This document shows, one piece after another, positions 41,703-52,322 of a stretch of 64,000 nucleotides of DNA. The notes beneath the pieces are model-generated. The model saw nothing but the letters and a program-made list of their open reading frames with translations. It was not told the origin of the DNA and made no database searches. Numbering within the stretch: the first letter of the stretch is position 1; the number at the start of each line of letters is the position of its first letter. Source of the stretch: Epithemia pelagica (Eukaryota > Bacillariophyta > Bacillariophyceae > Surirellales > Surirellaceae); assembly GCA_946965045.2 (NCBI GenBank), contig OX337231.1:3472001-3536000 (forward strand), in the 5' to 3' direction. A program made the position numbers and the translations under genes.

Positions 41703-43250
41703 CGTTGTACGTAGAGGTATTCAAATGTTCTCTCAATCGGTATCAAACGAATGCAATCTTGTTCTAGGTCGGTCGTTGGATGGTAGTCGGGTCGTCGTCA
41801 ACTTTGTGAGACCTTAGATGCAATTCTGACAATCAATTCAATTTGGCTTGACCCCTTTGGTTTGACGCAACGGTCAATCTTGTGAGCAGTGGCGTGGTTA
41901 CAGATTTGTAAATGATCTTGATTCATTGCTCATTCTCTACTTTCCCAACTATATGGCATCATCGTACAAAGCACAAAGCTGCTTCCAGCTTCCGAGTCAC
42001 GAATAAACAATTACACTGCACCGTTCGCACTTCCGAATTACTGCCTCTGGCACTTTATCCGTCATTGTGGATCGGCACTCATCTCCGAAATAAACTTGGC
42101 AACTGAGACAAATTACTACTACTCAGATCTTCACCTGCAGAAAAAGTTTAAGTCATTATAAGAAATGTAAGAGTCTTTGGAGATGAAGAAAGCTTGGGAG
42201 CACGAACGTGCCTTGAAGTACCCAAAATCCAAACGTGTCCACAATTTTTGCTTCTTTGTCTCCCCCAATTTCAATTTGTCCTGTCGCTATGAGCAAAACC
42301 AAAAACCACCAAGCTTCAGCTCCTACCAAATACGGCGTCCCCAACCCCCAACTGTATGTTCCTAGTTCCGCATGGTTTCCACCCTTCCATGTGGCGGCAT
42401 GCAGCCTCTTGATGGTGATTCCGGCAGTAGCCATCTCCATGTCGCAGAAGTCTCCTACGTTCTCAGACACATGCAGGAAGATAGAAGAACAAATGGGGGT
42501 CGAGGTAAACCAGATCATGTCCATTTTGTGACTGTGGGCCCAAGAACCATCAAATGTTCACTTTTGTATCGTTTCATAGAAGATCATCCAGGTATCTACA
42601 TGGAATTTTGCCTAGCTCAGATGGGAACTGAAATGTTACTCTCTTGCATCAGTTGCTCGTGATGAGGAACTTGTCGAAAATCAGAATCCGAACAATCCAA
42701 TCCAAAGCCAAGATCCATGTAGGATCGAGGATTCAATCAAGGTCAAATCTATTTAGCACCTTTTGTGTTCTTTTTCTCTCGTCTACCATGTCCTCTCATC
42801 GAAAGGGCATCCTCTTGAAACATTGCCGCGAGCATCGGCGAGCCCGTATGCCATTGGGATGGCACGCTGAAAGTAATCTCTGAAATTCTAAGCGTCTGAT
42901 ATGTATTCAGTATAGATAATTTTGTTAAATTTATCGTCTTGCAACCAATAGGTAGTGGAACCTCTGGGAACAACAGATTGGACGTCATTTTCAAAGCTCA
43001 TGAACATCTCGGAACAATCTGTACGGTTGAAAATGAAAAATTATGTGTGAAGTTACTACGCTCGTATCAACCTGGAAAAGGGCGTCTAGCAATCAAAGAC
43101 GATGGGAACCAAAAAGGATTCTCGACACGGCAAAAATAGTGATCATATCGTGGTAGTCAAACAGTGTCCATGTCGCCCACCATCATGCCAACGATACGGA
43201 CAACAGAACGATTCTCTAAATGGCGGAAAGTAATGATCATCTCGTGGTAG
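41703..43250. other. intergenic between two DUF6824 genes
   Basis: About 1.5 kb. Apart from the weak fragment at 42939-43139 no coding signal is convincing. The left part is the 5' flank of gene A. Confidence 0.4.
42939..43139 (+). CDS. possible DUF6824-like fragment
   Basis: 66 codons. SGNNRLDVIFKAHEHLG followed by KLCVKLLRSYQPGKGRLA resembles the GN-R...(helix)...GRF pattern of DUF6824 domains. A plausible upstream exon (ATG at 42788) could be joined by a 77-nt intron in phase 1. It is on the opposite strand to genes A and B. It could equally be chance similarity or a remnant. Confidence 0.25.
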   Translation: MQPIGSGTSGNNRLDVIFKAHEHLGTICTVENEKLCVKLLRSYQPGKGRLAIKDDGNQKGFSTRQK

Positions 43251-44144
43251 TCAAACAGCCTCCATGTCCCCCACCATCATGTCCAATTCCTTTGACGAAA
43301 AGATGTCAATCACCTCATCGGAACAGCTACTTAACAACTTTGTCGACGAAGAACGTGTATGTTCATGTAGCCAGTTTCCCATACCGATTCCATTGTGCGG
43401 TAGAACAGGACCATCTGCGGTCACTCCCATTTGCATTGATTGTACCATTTTGTTTTGTCTCTCAAAAATTTGATCGAGTTTCTGTCGAGCCGACTGAATT
43501 CTCTCGTAACTAATACTCAACGAAGATAGACTTGGTCTTCTTGTATTAGGGAGGGCTTGTGGGGTTTTCGATGTCACAGTAGTACCGATTGCGGGCTCGG
43601 AACAAGATCGAGGAGCAATAGTGCTTTGTAGTCTTGGGGAGGAGCTGGAAAACGAGGAGGAGAGCAATTCATCTGACATTCTTCGCATCGCCATCTTGGT
43701 GAGAGACGCCTTGTGACGGATAATAGACGCCGACCGTGACTCCACCTTGGTTGCCTTGACTTTTGTTCTCTTGATCGCAAACCGAAGTGCGTGTCCAACC
43801 TTATCTCGTGACTCCACAGGGTTCAGTTCCACCCACTCGGCTAGATCACAATCAAACTTTACAAACCGGCACCCATGGTCTTTTTGGAGGCAGTCTACAA
43901 TGCTCTTGGTGATTTTCATCTTGCTTGCCTTGTCGGTCGCCTTGTTGTACGAAGCCTTGGCGTCCTCGATAAGCTCTCGGAACAGGCGGTTGCCAGGATG
44001 ATTGGAGAGGGATTTGTCTTTGCTACAAAGAATGTCTAGTTCACCTAGCTCGTGGTTCTTCCCTGTCATCGTTGGGCCGTGCGTCATGGTGCTTTCGTGT
44101 AATTGCTGCTTTCTGGAGAATATGTTGTAATCAAGTGTGAGCAT
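43251..44144 (-). CDS. DUF6824 protein B (intact paralogue)
   Basis: 297 aa from the ATG at 44144 (a second ATG at 44087 is possible). The domain spans residues about 33-120: ELDILCSKDKSLSNHPGNRLFREL, then DKASKMKITKSIVDCLQKDH, GCRFVKFD and ESRDKVGHALRFAIKRTK. A basic Ser-rich middle and a predicted helix (YERIQSARQKLDQIFERQNK) follow, and the protein ends in an acidic FSSKELDMMVGDMEAV. The ending aligns with gene A's pre-insertion C-terminus. The basic domain plus acidic tail would suit a nuclear regulatory protein. That is inference. Confidence 0.78.
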   Translation of the reverse strand: MLTLDYNIFSRKQQLHESTMTHGPTMTGKNHELGELDILCSKDKSLSNHPGNRLFRELIEDAKASYNKATDKASKMKITKSIVDCLQKDHGCRFVKFDCDLAEWVELNPVESRDKVGHALRFAIKRTKVKATKVESRSASIIRHKASLTKMAMRRMSDELLSSSFSSSSPRLQSTIAPRSCSEPAIGTTVTSKTPQALPNTRRPSLSSLSISYERIQSARQKLDQIFERQNKMVQSMQMGVTADGPVLPHNGIGMGNWLHEHTRSSSTKLLSSCSDEVIDIFSSKELDMMVGDMEAV

Positions 44145-44526
44145 ACAATGCTTTTGTGTTCAAAGACTGGATCGAGCCCCGAGCCGACAAGGGTCAAAGT
44201 GCCGTTGTTTCGACCTGTAGATTTCAGTCTTGATTGCACGTGTGCGTGTGTGGGGCATCTCTCTACCGGGTGGTGGTGGGGACCAATTACAGTACATAGC
44301 TACATAATAACAGTCCGACTGTGCTTAAGTATTTTCAGTCGCCTGGTCGAAGACATCCTATCAGACACGCCACTACAGGTGTGAGACAAACTCCAGCATT
44401 CTCGAATGATTGTGTGTCGTATTAATAATTAACGTTATCGACGGTCAGAACGCTGAAGCCATAGTCACTTCGGCCTCACTGGTCACTGGACGTCACCTGT
44501 GAAATCGAAAATCGGTGCGAAATCAA
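44145..44526. other. intergenic, 5' flank of DUF6824 B
   Basis: It lies between DUF6824 B and the first inverted-repeat element. No gene was seen. Confidence 0.5.
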
Positions 44527-44656
44527 TAGAGCTGTGTCCAGCGGTGTGCGGAAGCGCAGCTTCAGCGCTGGATCTCCAGCGCTGGAGAAACTCCAGCAGA
44601 GATTTTCTGTTGCAGGAAAAGTGCGCTACATTGGTCGCCGTTCTCTGTGACTGTTG

Positions 44657-44671
44657 CCTGTTGCCTGTTGC
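44657..44671. repeat. 15-bp target-site duplication, left
   Basis: CCTGTTGCCTGTTGC, identical to 49008..49022. The site lies in a TGTTGCC microrepeat, so the exact length is slightly ambiguous. Confidence 0.7.
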
Positions 44672-47600
44672 CTGCAGAACGCACGAAAGCGATGTATAAA
44701 AAGCTCAGACAATGCCGCGGTAATTTGAAAACGGGCAGAACCAGACTTGATGTTCCAGCCGATCCTACCACGACTGACTACAGTGGATGCACGGAATGGC
44801 TTACTATCGATACTCCCGCGGAAATAGAAGATCGATTGCTCACCAGAAACCGACGCCACTTTGGACAAGCACATAATACCTTTCCCACCAAACCACCATT
44901 CTCGGAATGGTGCGATTGGGGGGCGTCGACTCATACGGCAGAGCTCATATTAGAGGGAAATTGGCAACGACCGGAACTTGATGAAATGCAGCAATCGCTC
45001 ATCAATCACATGAAGGCTCGAGTTACACTTGATGCTGTTCCAGCTCCTATCACCGTCGAGGAATGGGTTGGCAAAATTAAAGCATGGCCAGAGTCTACAT
45101 CAACGTCTCCATCCGGCTTTCACCTTAGCCATAGCAAAGCATTGGTGGCTTCTCACGACCTAGACACAACAACAGACGAAGGTCAAGAACTAGAGGAAAA
45201 GAGGGAACAAATCATCGCGTGGCAAGTCGGGCTAATAAATTGCGCACTCGTCAACAAATACTCGTACGACAGGTGGAAACACATTGTCAATGTGATGATT
45301 CTGAAAGAACCGAACAATCTACGGATCCATCGACTTCGTGTCATCCATCTTTATGAACAAGACTACAACCTTGTTCTGGCGATCAAGTGGCGCCAGCTTA
45401 TACACTTAAACACCAATCAACAAACTCTGCACCCAATGCAATTTGGTGGAGTCCCAGGCAGAGACGCTGTAATCCCGACCTTATGCGAAGAACTTCAATA
45501 CGAAATATCAAGAGCTAGCAAGCGGCCACTAGTCCACCTGGACTATGATGCAACCGCTTGCTACGACCGGATCGTCTTATCCTTCGGAAGCCTCGCGTCT
45601 AGAAGCTTTGGCCAACACAGGTCGATCGTCTTTATCAACGCAAAGACACTTGAAGAAGCCAAGTACTATTTAAAGACACAGCTCGGAGTGTCTGAACGGC
45701 ATTACCAACATTGCCAATTGTACCCTATATATGGCTCGGGACAAGGAGCCGGTAACTCACCTGCAATCTGGTGTGTCATTTCTACGATTCTCTTTGACAC
45801 CTACGAGGACAAAGCACATGGCGCTATGTTTAGCAGCCCTGATGGTTCTGTGAAAACTGCTCTACACATGATTGGGTTTGTGGACGATACTAGCGGAAGC
45901 GTCAATGACTTCTCGCGAGACCAACCAGCAACGCCAGAACATTACATTGCCAAGGCACAAGAAGACGCACAACGATGGAACGACTTGCTTAGTTTGTCTG
46001 GAGGCGCACTTGATGTCGAGAAATGCTCCTATCACTTTTTGTATTACACGTTCAACGTGGATGGGCTTGCGTCCTTACAATCTGGAACCTTTGGACCTCA
46101 AATTACAATTCACTTCAATGATTCGGACCAAACAATACCGATCAAACAATTATCTTCCTATCGGAGTCACAAGACTTTGGGTGTACAGAAATCGCCACAT
46201 CGAACAGATAAAGGGTTGTACCTCGCTCTTGCGAAAAAGAACAAAGCTCATACTTCCGTGATGGCCACCAGCCCTTTCTCCAGAACCGACGCCTGGGCCT
46301 ATTACCATGCTATCTACCTCCCTAGCATATCATATCCGCTACCATCGTCTTCCCTCTCTGATGCCCACTGCAATGCCTTACAAGTCCAGTTCAAGAAGGC
46401 CTTTTTACCCAAGTATGGCTTCAATCGCCATATGCCAAATGCAGTCGTTTACGGACCAGCAGAATTAGGAGGAATTGGACTGCGAACGCTCTCAGTGGAG
46501 CGTGGAATTTCTCAGACTTACCTACTGATAGCATGTCTCAGATCACCAGGAGTTCCGGCACAACTTGCCAAGATCGCGATCTCGTGGGCTCAATTTCTCG
46601 CGGGTACTAGCATTTCCATATTTGAAGATGTTGAGACACCGTTGCCACACTTGGTACCGATGCAATGGATCCCACAAGTGCGAACCTTCCTCCAAAAAGC
46701 AAACTGCAATATTGAACTCGAATCCAAATTCCTTCCCGCTCTCCAACGAGTCAACGACCGTTTCCTCATGGATATCGCAATAGAGTCGTCGCAATTCACT
46801 CCAACGGACCTGATTCTGCTCAATGCATGCCGTATCTACCTGGGTGTGACTTTGCTCAGTGATATATCCACTCCTGATGGCACAAAACTCTCGTTGTTTA
46901 CTATTGAACATCGCCATGACGATTTCTCGACTCATCACGGCCTGATTCCGTAGCAAGACCGGCCAGGCCCCCGCGCTTGGCAACAGTGGGACAGATACCT
47001 TGACTTAGTCAGACAGACAGGAGTTACACGAATGCTGATACACCCTCTTGGTTCCTGGACTGTACCTGGACAGAAATTACATCGACATTGGAAATTTCTC
47101 GTTGACTACCCTAGCTCCAAGCTTTATGTGGCCGAATCTCCCAATAGTTTTCGACACTACTGGTACCAACACCCACTTTTTCTTCCAACGTCTCAACTCT
47201 CTCCAAGTCCCCCATCGACAGCTGTGCCCGTCCATGTTAACCACTCCGGTCCCGCTTTCATTATTCTGCCTTACCGTCCTCAAGCCATCCCTCCCGATCC
47301 ACCACCACCCCAGACTTTTCTCGACTACGTCTCTTCTCTCAAACAATGGGATCAACACCTAATGTCCAAACTGGTCCTTCTTTGCTCACCTCAACAAATC
47401 CAACAAAGTTTCACCACTCCGACAGCTCGCCTCTTCTTATGCAGCGATGGCTCCGCGGCTATGTTCACTGGTAAATTTGGCTGTATTTGCAGCACGGATA
47501 CTGGACAACGCCTTTTTCAATTAAGTGGCCCTGCTCCTGGTTATCGTACTTCGTCCTTCAGGTCGGAGAGTTATGGAATGCTTGCATTGCTACGTGCCGT

Positions 47601-49007
47601 GATTCATCTTACGACGTCTTATGGCTTCAGTCTTCCGACACGATTAATCTTTTATACCGATTCCAAAAGTTTGATCAATACCGTGGAAAAGCGACTGGAA
47701 TGGGTTTACGACTTCCTATACTCTACGATGGAAGCAGACTGGGACATCCAACAATCGATCAGTACATCTATCAAACAATTCCCTGAAACTCCAAGTTTCT
47801 TACATGTTCGGGGCCACCAAGATCGTCTGCGACCATATCCAACACTGACCCTTGCTGCCCAGCTCAATGTAGACGCTGACCGATTGGCAGACTTATACGA
47901 ATACCCGCCTACTTTCTCATCGACACATGTCTCTCTTATCACAGGCAGCCAAGCCATACTTCATTCTCCCAAAGGGACTATCAATTCAAATTACCGCTCT
48001 ATTCTACGCTACCTCTCTACATGGAAAGCTTTACGCCAATACTTATGCAATCGCAACGAATGGTCGCTCGAGACTTTCGAGATGATTGATTGGACGTCAC
48101 ACGGACGCGCTATCACGACTGTTTTCACCCGTCGACAATTCCATATCAAGTTTCTCCATGATTGGCTTCCACTTGGCTATCTTTGTTCTCGTTATGCCAC
48201 TTACTACACAGAAACATGCCCCCTCTGCACTCCCTCTGTTGTCGAGACTCGCACTCACTTTCTTTGTTGTCCCCATCGACAATGGAAAGGACCTCTTCTT
48301 GATGAACTGCAAGATTTCTGGCGTCTCCAATCCCTCGACCCAACTCTGAACCTACTACTTGTGGAAATTATTCACTCTTGGCTCGCCAACGTTCCACCGT
48401 CTTTTCCCACCCTCTCCCTCTCATATCAATCGCTGGTAACTCAACAACAACTTATCGGATATGCTCACATCTTTTTCGGCCGCTTCACTATTCAATGGCG
48501 CAATCTTCAAGACAACTATCTCTCCACCAGCCATCAACATTCACGCACAGTCTCCGGGACTCATTTTGTTACTGGCACAATTAAACTCTTATGGAAACAT
48601 ATCCATGCTCTATGGATCACCCGAAACCACAACCTTCATGGTAATTCACCCCAAACAGTTGAAGCCGCATCTTACGCCCAAGCACAACGCGAGGTCACGA
48701 CTTTATACGAATTCCGCACCCGTCTCCCGCCCTCTGAACGCGATATTTTCTACTCGTCTCCCGCTGCTCATTTCGCAGCGGAAACTACTGCTGTTTCTCT
48801 TCGCTCTTGGATCAATACCTGGCGCCCTGTCATTCTCAGGGATACTGCCCCACCCTTGTAACCGATTTCTACTCTCTGTCCCGTCCTCACAACTTGTCCC
48901 GTCATGTTTAGTCCTCGCTCCTCATTTTGTGTGGAGCCGGGCGCGTCGGTCGACGTCACCCTAGCGGGTGCGCGCGGCAGCGTTAAAATAGACTGTACCT
49001 TTTTTTT
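44672..49007 (+). mobile_element. LINE-like non-LTR retrotransposon, 5'-truncated, 4.3 kb
   Basis: Bounded by 15-bp duplications. It begins abruptly inside a coding region that in relatives extends further upstream, encodes reverse transcriptase plus RNase H and ends in a run of eight T. No LTRs or inverted repeats of its own are seen. This supports target-primed insertion with 5' truncation, although the T-rich tail is atypical. Confidence 0.7.
44692..48861 (+). pseudogene. LINE reverse transcriptase-RNase H ORF with in-frame TAG
   Basis: The frame is open from 44692 to TAG 46951-46953 and continues in the same frame to 48861. CAG would restore Gln-Gln-Asp-Arg-Pro. Reverse transcriptase motifs are FGGVPGRDAVIPTLCEELQ (around 45445), LDYDATACYDRI (45538) and IGFVDDTSG (45871), with FVDD instead of the usual YxDD. 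RNase H motifs in the second half are CSDGSAAM (47441), FRSESYGML, FYTDSKSLI and VRGHQDR...NVDADRLAD. No endonuclease domain lies in the part present. The C-terminus has a CPLC...H...CCPH zinc-binding pattern (near 48220-48275). Confidence 0.8.
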
Positions 49008-49022
49008 CCTGTTGCCTGTTGC
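49008..49022. repeat. 15-bp target-site duplication, right
   Basis: CCTGTTGCCTGTTGC, follows the T run directly. Confidence 0.7.
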
Positions 49023-49094
49023 ATGTCATTCACTTGCTCCGCACTGGTCATTGCTGACCCTGTGTCATTCATTTGCTCCACACTGCCTTCCACA

Positions 49095-49244
49095 ATGTCT
49101 GATTACAATGATAATGATGACTCATCAAAGGTGGAAGAGCTTGATATGGCACTCCGAAGGCCACTCAGAAAAAGAAGGTTCTCTCGGATGGATACAACAG
49201 GCCACCCATCATTGTATCATACAGAGGAGAGGATATTGATATAA
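49095..49244 (+). CDS. small ORF in element 1
   Basis: 49 codons from ATG (MSDYNDNDDSSKVEELDMAL...), acidic then basic. It may be the relic N-terminus of a transposase. No domain was recognised. It lies between the LINE and the right end of element 1. Confidence 0.3.
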   Translation: MSDYNDNDDSSKVEELDMALRRPLRKRRFSRMDTTGHPSLYHTEERILI

Positions 49245-49514
49245 CCCAAAAGTATAAAAATGCTACAGAAAAAGTATATGTTCCTTCTTCGGAGAAGAAA
49301 GAATTGGGAACATGTGTCCTCACCATAAGATAGATTCACTAGCTTCTAGCTAAGTATTTTCATCCTGTTAGCACAGGTAGTCTTTTCTCCAGCTGGAGGC
49401 GCTTACCTAGCTCCAGCAGAGACGTCTCCAGCGCTTACCTAGCTCCAGCAGAGATGAGCTGTTGCTGGACACAGCTCTAGTGTCTAGTCTACCGTTGTCC
49501 TCATATGAAGACAT

Positions 49515-49530
49515 ATCCTCATATGAGGAC
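49515..49530. repeat. subterminal palindrome of element 2, left
   Basis: TCCTCATATGAGGAC palindromic core; a variant copy (GTCCTCATATGAAGAC) precedes it at 49497. A perfect GTCCTCATATGAGGAC lies at 50555..50570. It is a likely protein-binding site of the element. Confidence 0.6.
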
Positions 49531-49655
49531 AAATTAGGCGCATCTCAGTTCATCGTATTCTTTGTAGCCTAGAGAAAAATGGATGGCACCATCGTTTTCC
49601 TCAGGTTTAGTTTGGTCCTGGTACCGGTTGCCAGGCTTTAATATCTTTGACAAGC

Positions 49656-50426
49656 ATGGCAAAACTTCCCCTGAACACGGCACAACACGCATTGTCTCAA
49701 CAAAAAAAAATTTTCTCCTCTCCTCTCACCAACAATTTTGATACAATGGCACCCTCATCTGACCCCTGTCGTGTTGTTGGAGCCACCATCACTGCAAAGG
49801 CCATACATGTGACAAGTTTGGCTGAGTGCACTCGTAGGTTTGGGAGAAACAACAAGACAAAAGAGGTGACGGGGAAAGTTTTGGAGGTAGTGTTGGAGAG
49901 AACCTCAAGTGGCAGGACAGCAACATTCATTGTTGCAGACTACAACTTTGGAGGTGGCATCTTCAAAAGGAAAAGGTTGAATATCCGGAGCATCAAGGCT
50001 GTGGAGGTGCAAGAATCGACGACAACAACAACATTCTATACAAACCTTTCTGAAGTATTCATTGACAATACGTACGATTATCCAGGACTTGCATCGGCAA
50101 GACGACAGAGTGACGGCCCAAGCCAGAGTGATGGCCCAAGCCCAGAACTGATCAACAGGGTGACAGGAGGGGGACGTTGTGGGATATTTGCGCACTTGAC
50201 TCCAACAAAAAGGAAACGAAAGACTAAAGATGGGAGAATGACAAACCACTCATTGCAAGGACGTTGCCGTGTCTGCAACATGAAAACAAGGTTCACGTGC
50301 TCTATTTGTGGTGATGACCAAGAACGCGGCAACGAACAGTGTGTATGGCTTTGCCACACAGAAACTGGTCGTATGTGCTTTCCTGAGTATGTGAGTAGTG
50401 AACATAATGATGCAGTTGCAGTATAG
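49656..50426 (+). CDS. element-borne protein with piggyBac-type C-terminal zinc finger
   Basis: About 256 aa from ATG 49656 (an alternative ATG at 49746 gives 226 aa). The N-terminal half is a compact beta-rich segment (SGRTATFIVADYNFGGGIFK). The C-terminus carries RCRVCNMKTRFTCSICG, then CVWLCHTETGRMCF, the Cys/His pattern that closes piggyBac-family transposases. The DDD catalytic core, about 300 residues long in that family, is absent. This suggests a non-autonomous derivative or a DNA-binding or regulatory protein of the element. There is no sign of splicing. Confidence 0.55.
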   Translation: MAKLPLNTAQHALSQQKKIFSSPLTNNFDTMAPSSDPCRVVGATITAKAIHVTSLAECTRRFGRNNKTKEVTGKVLEVVLERTSSGRTATFIVADYNFGGGIFKRKRLNIRSIKAVEVQESTTTTTFYTNLSEVFIDNTYDYPGLASARRQSDGPSQSDGPSPELINRVTGGGRCGIFAHLTPTKRKRKTKDGRMTNHSLQGRCRVCNMKTRFTCSICGDDQERGNEQCVWLCHTETGRMCFPEYVSSEHNDAVAV

Positions 50427-50554
50427 AGTCCTATAGCAACTCTCTGTTGAATTATATTTAGGATTATACGGCCGTTCACCATGGTCGAAACACAAAAAAA
50501 GAGCAAAGTACAATATATCCTATAGTGGATGGGATTTTGAGGTGAAAAAACACT

Positions 50555-50570
50555 GTCCTCATATGAGGAC
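50555..50570. repeat. subterminal palindrome of element 2, right
   Basis: GTCCTCATATGAGGAC, a perfect 16-bp palindrome, with a half-conserved copy (TTATATGAGGACAG) near 50581. Confidence 0.65.
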
Positions 50571-50615
50571 AAATGCTGGTTTATATGAGGACAGACACCG
50601 GTAGACTAGACACTA

Positions 50616-52322
50616 GAAATCAATAAATAGATGGAGCCTTCGCGTCTCTTTTTTCTATTGCCGATTCATCATCATTTAAAGGGTAGAGAATGGCCAGAGA
50701 AGAATCAAGACAGTGGACAGACATAAACGCTGTGGTATGACTTCTTATGACAACAACATCATGATGCATCTCTCTAGCTAGCTAGCCTAAGATTTCGTCG
50801 CTTACTCCTCCTAGCTATCCGCTCTGGGTCGATCGTAAGATCGGGATCCTGCCTACTCATGAAATCATATTCATATCATCAAGTTCTACTGCTAACTGCT
50901 AGGAGTACATGCTAGCGTCGCGCTCTAAAAGGAATATCTATCAAAATCTATAGGAGTAGATTCGATACTGGAACACTGCTTTGTTCGGGCGGCTCTTCTT
51001 CCCGAAGCAGTCGAAAAAACGCGAAGCCAGAAATAGGTGTTCACGGAATCATAAGTAATAGTTCATCTGGTATTCAAGCCACTTTAACAAAGGATTGAGT
51101 GCCTGTTTCTCCATTGTTCGTCTGGCCACTTTTTGTTCCGTATTGCGTATTAGGTATTAGGTTTGAGGTTTGGGGCTGTCAACTGTCAAGGAGAAAGGAG
51201 CCAGAAATCTGGACAATACGACGTTTTTATCCAAGAGGCTGCGAGCTGCGAGATTTTTTAGTGAGGAGGGTGCTCTAAGAATGACCATGAACCATGACGT
51301 CGAGAAGAGAAGCTGCCGGCCATTGACTGCTCCATGAGGTTCGTCGACGTAAATGAAAAGGTCCCCGCCGCTCCTCACGACCACGAATCACGATATCCCA
51401 CCCGCCAAAACCAACAAGGAACAAGGAAGTGGAACGTGCATCTAGCATCTAGCTAGAGCACGTACCGAGCAATAGCGACTTGGGTCGGCTTGTTGAAGTA
51501 GGAGGGCGACACATTCGATCGTCGATCGTCGATTCGAGAGCGAGAGAGATCCCTCTACCTAGTGGAGGAACTGTGCGAGAAACATAGGTCCAAATGCACG
51601 TCAACAGACGTTACCAATCCTCGCTTCTTGGGCACGAAGAATCTCAAGCTCCAAACTACTTGTTGGATCTCCTCGCTTCTTGGGCACAAAGAATCTCTCC
51701 TCAAGAGCTCCAAAATGGAAATCGAGAGGTTTAGCATCGCCTCCTCATTCCGAAAGTGAACCATCGGTGAAAGATGGAATGCAGTCTCTGACCCTGTCTC
51801 TGTAATTAAACGGCTTAGGAAAAGCATAGTCCCGTCCATATTCCACGTAGGAGTAGGTAGACGACCCCAACAATCGATCTCTGCTATTGCTGCTATGGTA
51901 CACGCCGGTAGAGTGGGAGGGAGGGGTAGTCCTTGGATGACACGTGACTCGTCTGTCTGTGACACCGTCTAAAGCGACTCGTCTGTCTGTGACACCGTCT
52001 AAAGCGACTCGTCTGTCTGTGACACAGTCTACATCGAAAAACGTCAGAGCCGCTGTGCAAAAAATCCGGTGAAAGGCCGGAAAAAAACACACCAAGCAAA
52101 CTTTATCGCTCATTCTGATTGGCCCAGGACATTGATTTTCTGGTAAAAACAACTCCTTTTGATACTTTTGGGTTTGGGACTTGGGCATCACCCTGCCAAC
52201 CAGGACAACAACAGAAATAGAACAAATAGAAAGAAGCCAGAGAGGTAGCAGATTTGAGTGTTCACAAAGAGAGAGAGTGTGAGATTGATTGGAGCAAGCA
52301 ATCGTAGTGTGGAATAAGAGTT
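50616..52322. other. intergenic with short tandem and direct repeats
   Basis: 1.7 kb 5' of eIF4G. It contains a direct repeat of CCTCGCTTCTTGGGCAC followed by AAGAATCTC (copies near 51618 and 51670) and a 30-bp tandem array at 51946-52033. No gene was supported. The right end should contain the eIF4G promoter and 5' UTR. Confidence 0.45.
51946..52033. repeat. 30-bp tandem repeat, about three copies
   Basis: The unit begins GACTCGTCTGTCTGTGACAC and ends CGTCTAAAGC. Two perfect copies are followed by a third that diverges at its end. Confidence 0.85.

Larger units (their letters stand above)
44527..49479. mobile_element. TA-flanked inverted-repeat DNA element (element 1), split by a LINE
   Basis: Left end TA-GAGCTGTGTCCAGC (44527..44542) and right end GCTGGACACAGCTC-TA (49464..49479) are perfect inverted repeats with a TA duplication. 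Subterminal CTGGAG/CTCCAG motifs recur at both ends (44574-44600, 49390-49455). Without the inserted LINE it is about 0.6 kb and non-autonomous. A Tc1/mariner/pogo-type relationship is suggested by TA only. Confidence 0.7.
49478..50615. mobile_element. TA-flanked inverted-repeat DNA element (element 2) with piggyBac-like zinc-finger gene
   Basis: Ends TA-GTGTCTAGTCTACCG (49478..49494) and CGGTAGACTAGACAC-TA (50599..50615) are perfect inverted repeats. The left TA is the same TA that bounds element 1, so the two elements abut or one inserted at the other's end. The palindrome TCCTCATATGAGGA recurs just inside both ends. Element length is about 1.13 kb, with one gene. Confidence 0.7.

Noticed and set aside
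23556-46953. Stop-codon reassignment in this genome
   Set aside because: Clear genes here end in TAA, TAG and TGA, and one-base frameshifts occur in the same loci, so lesions or errors explain the data better than a changed code.
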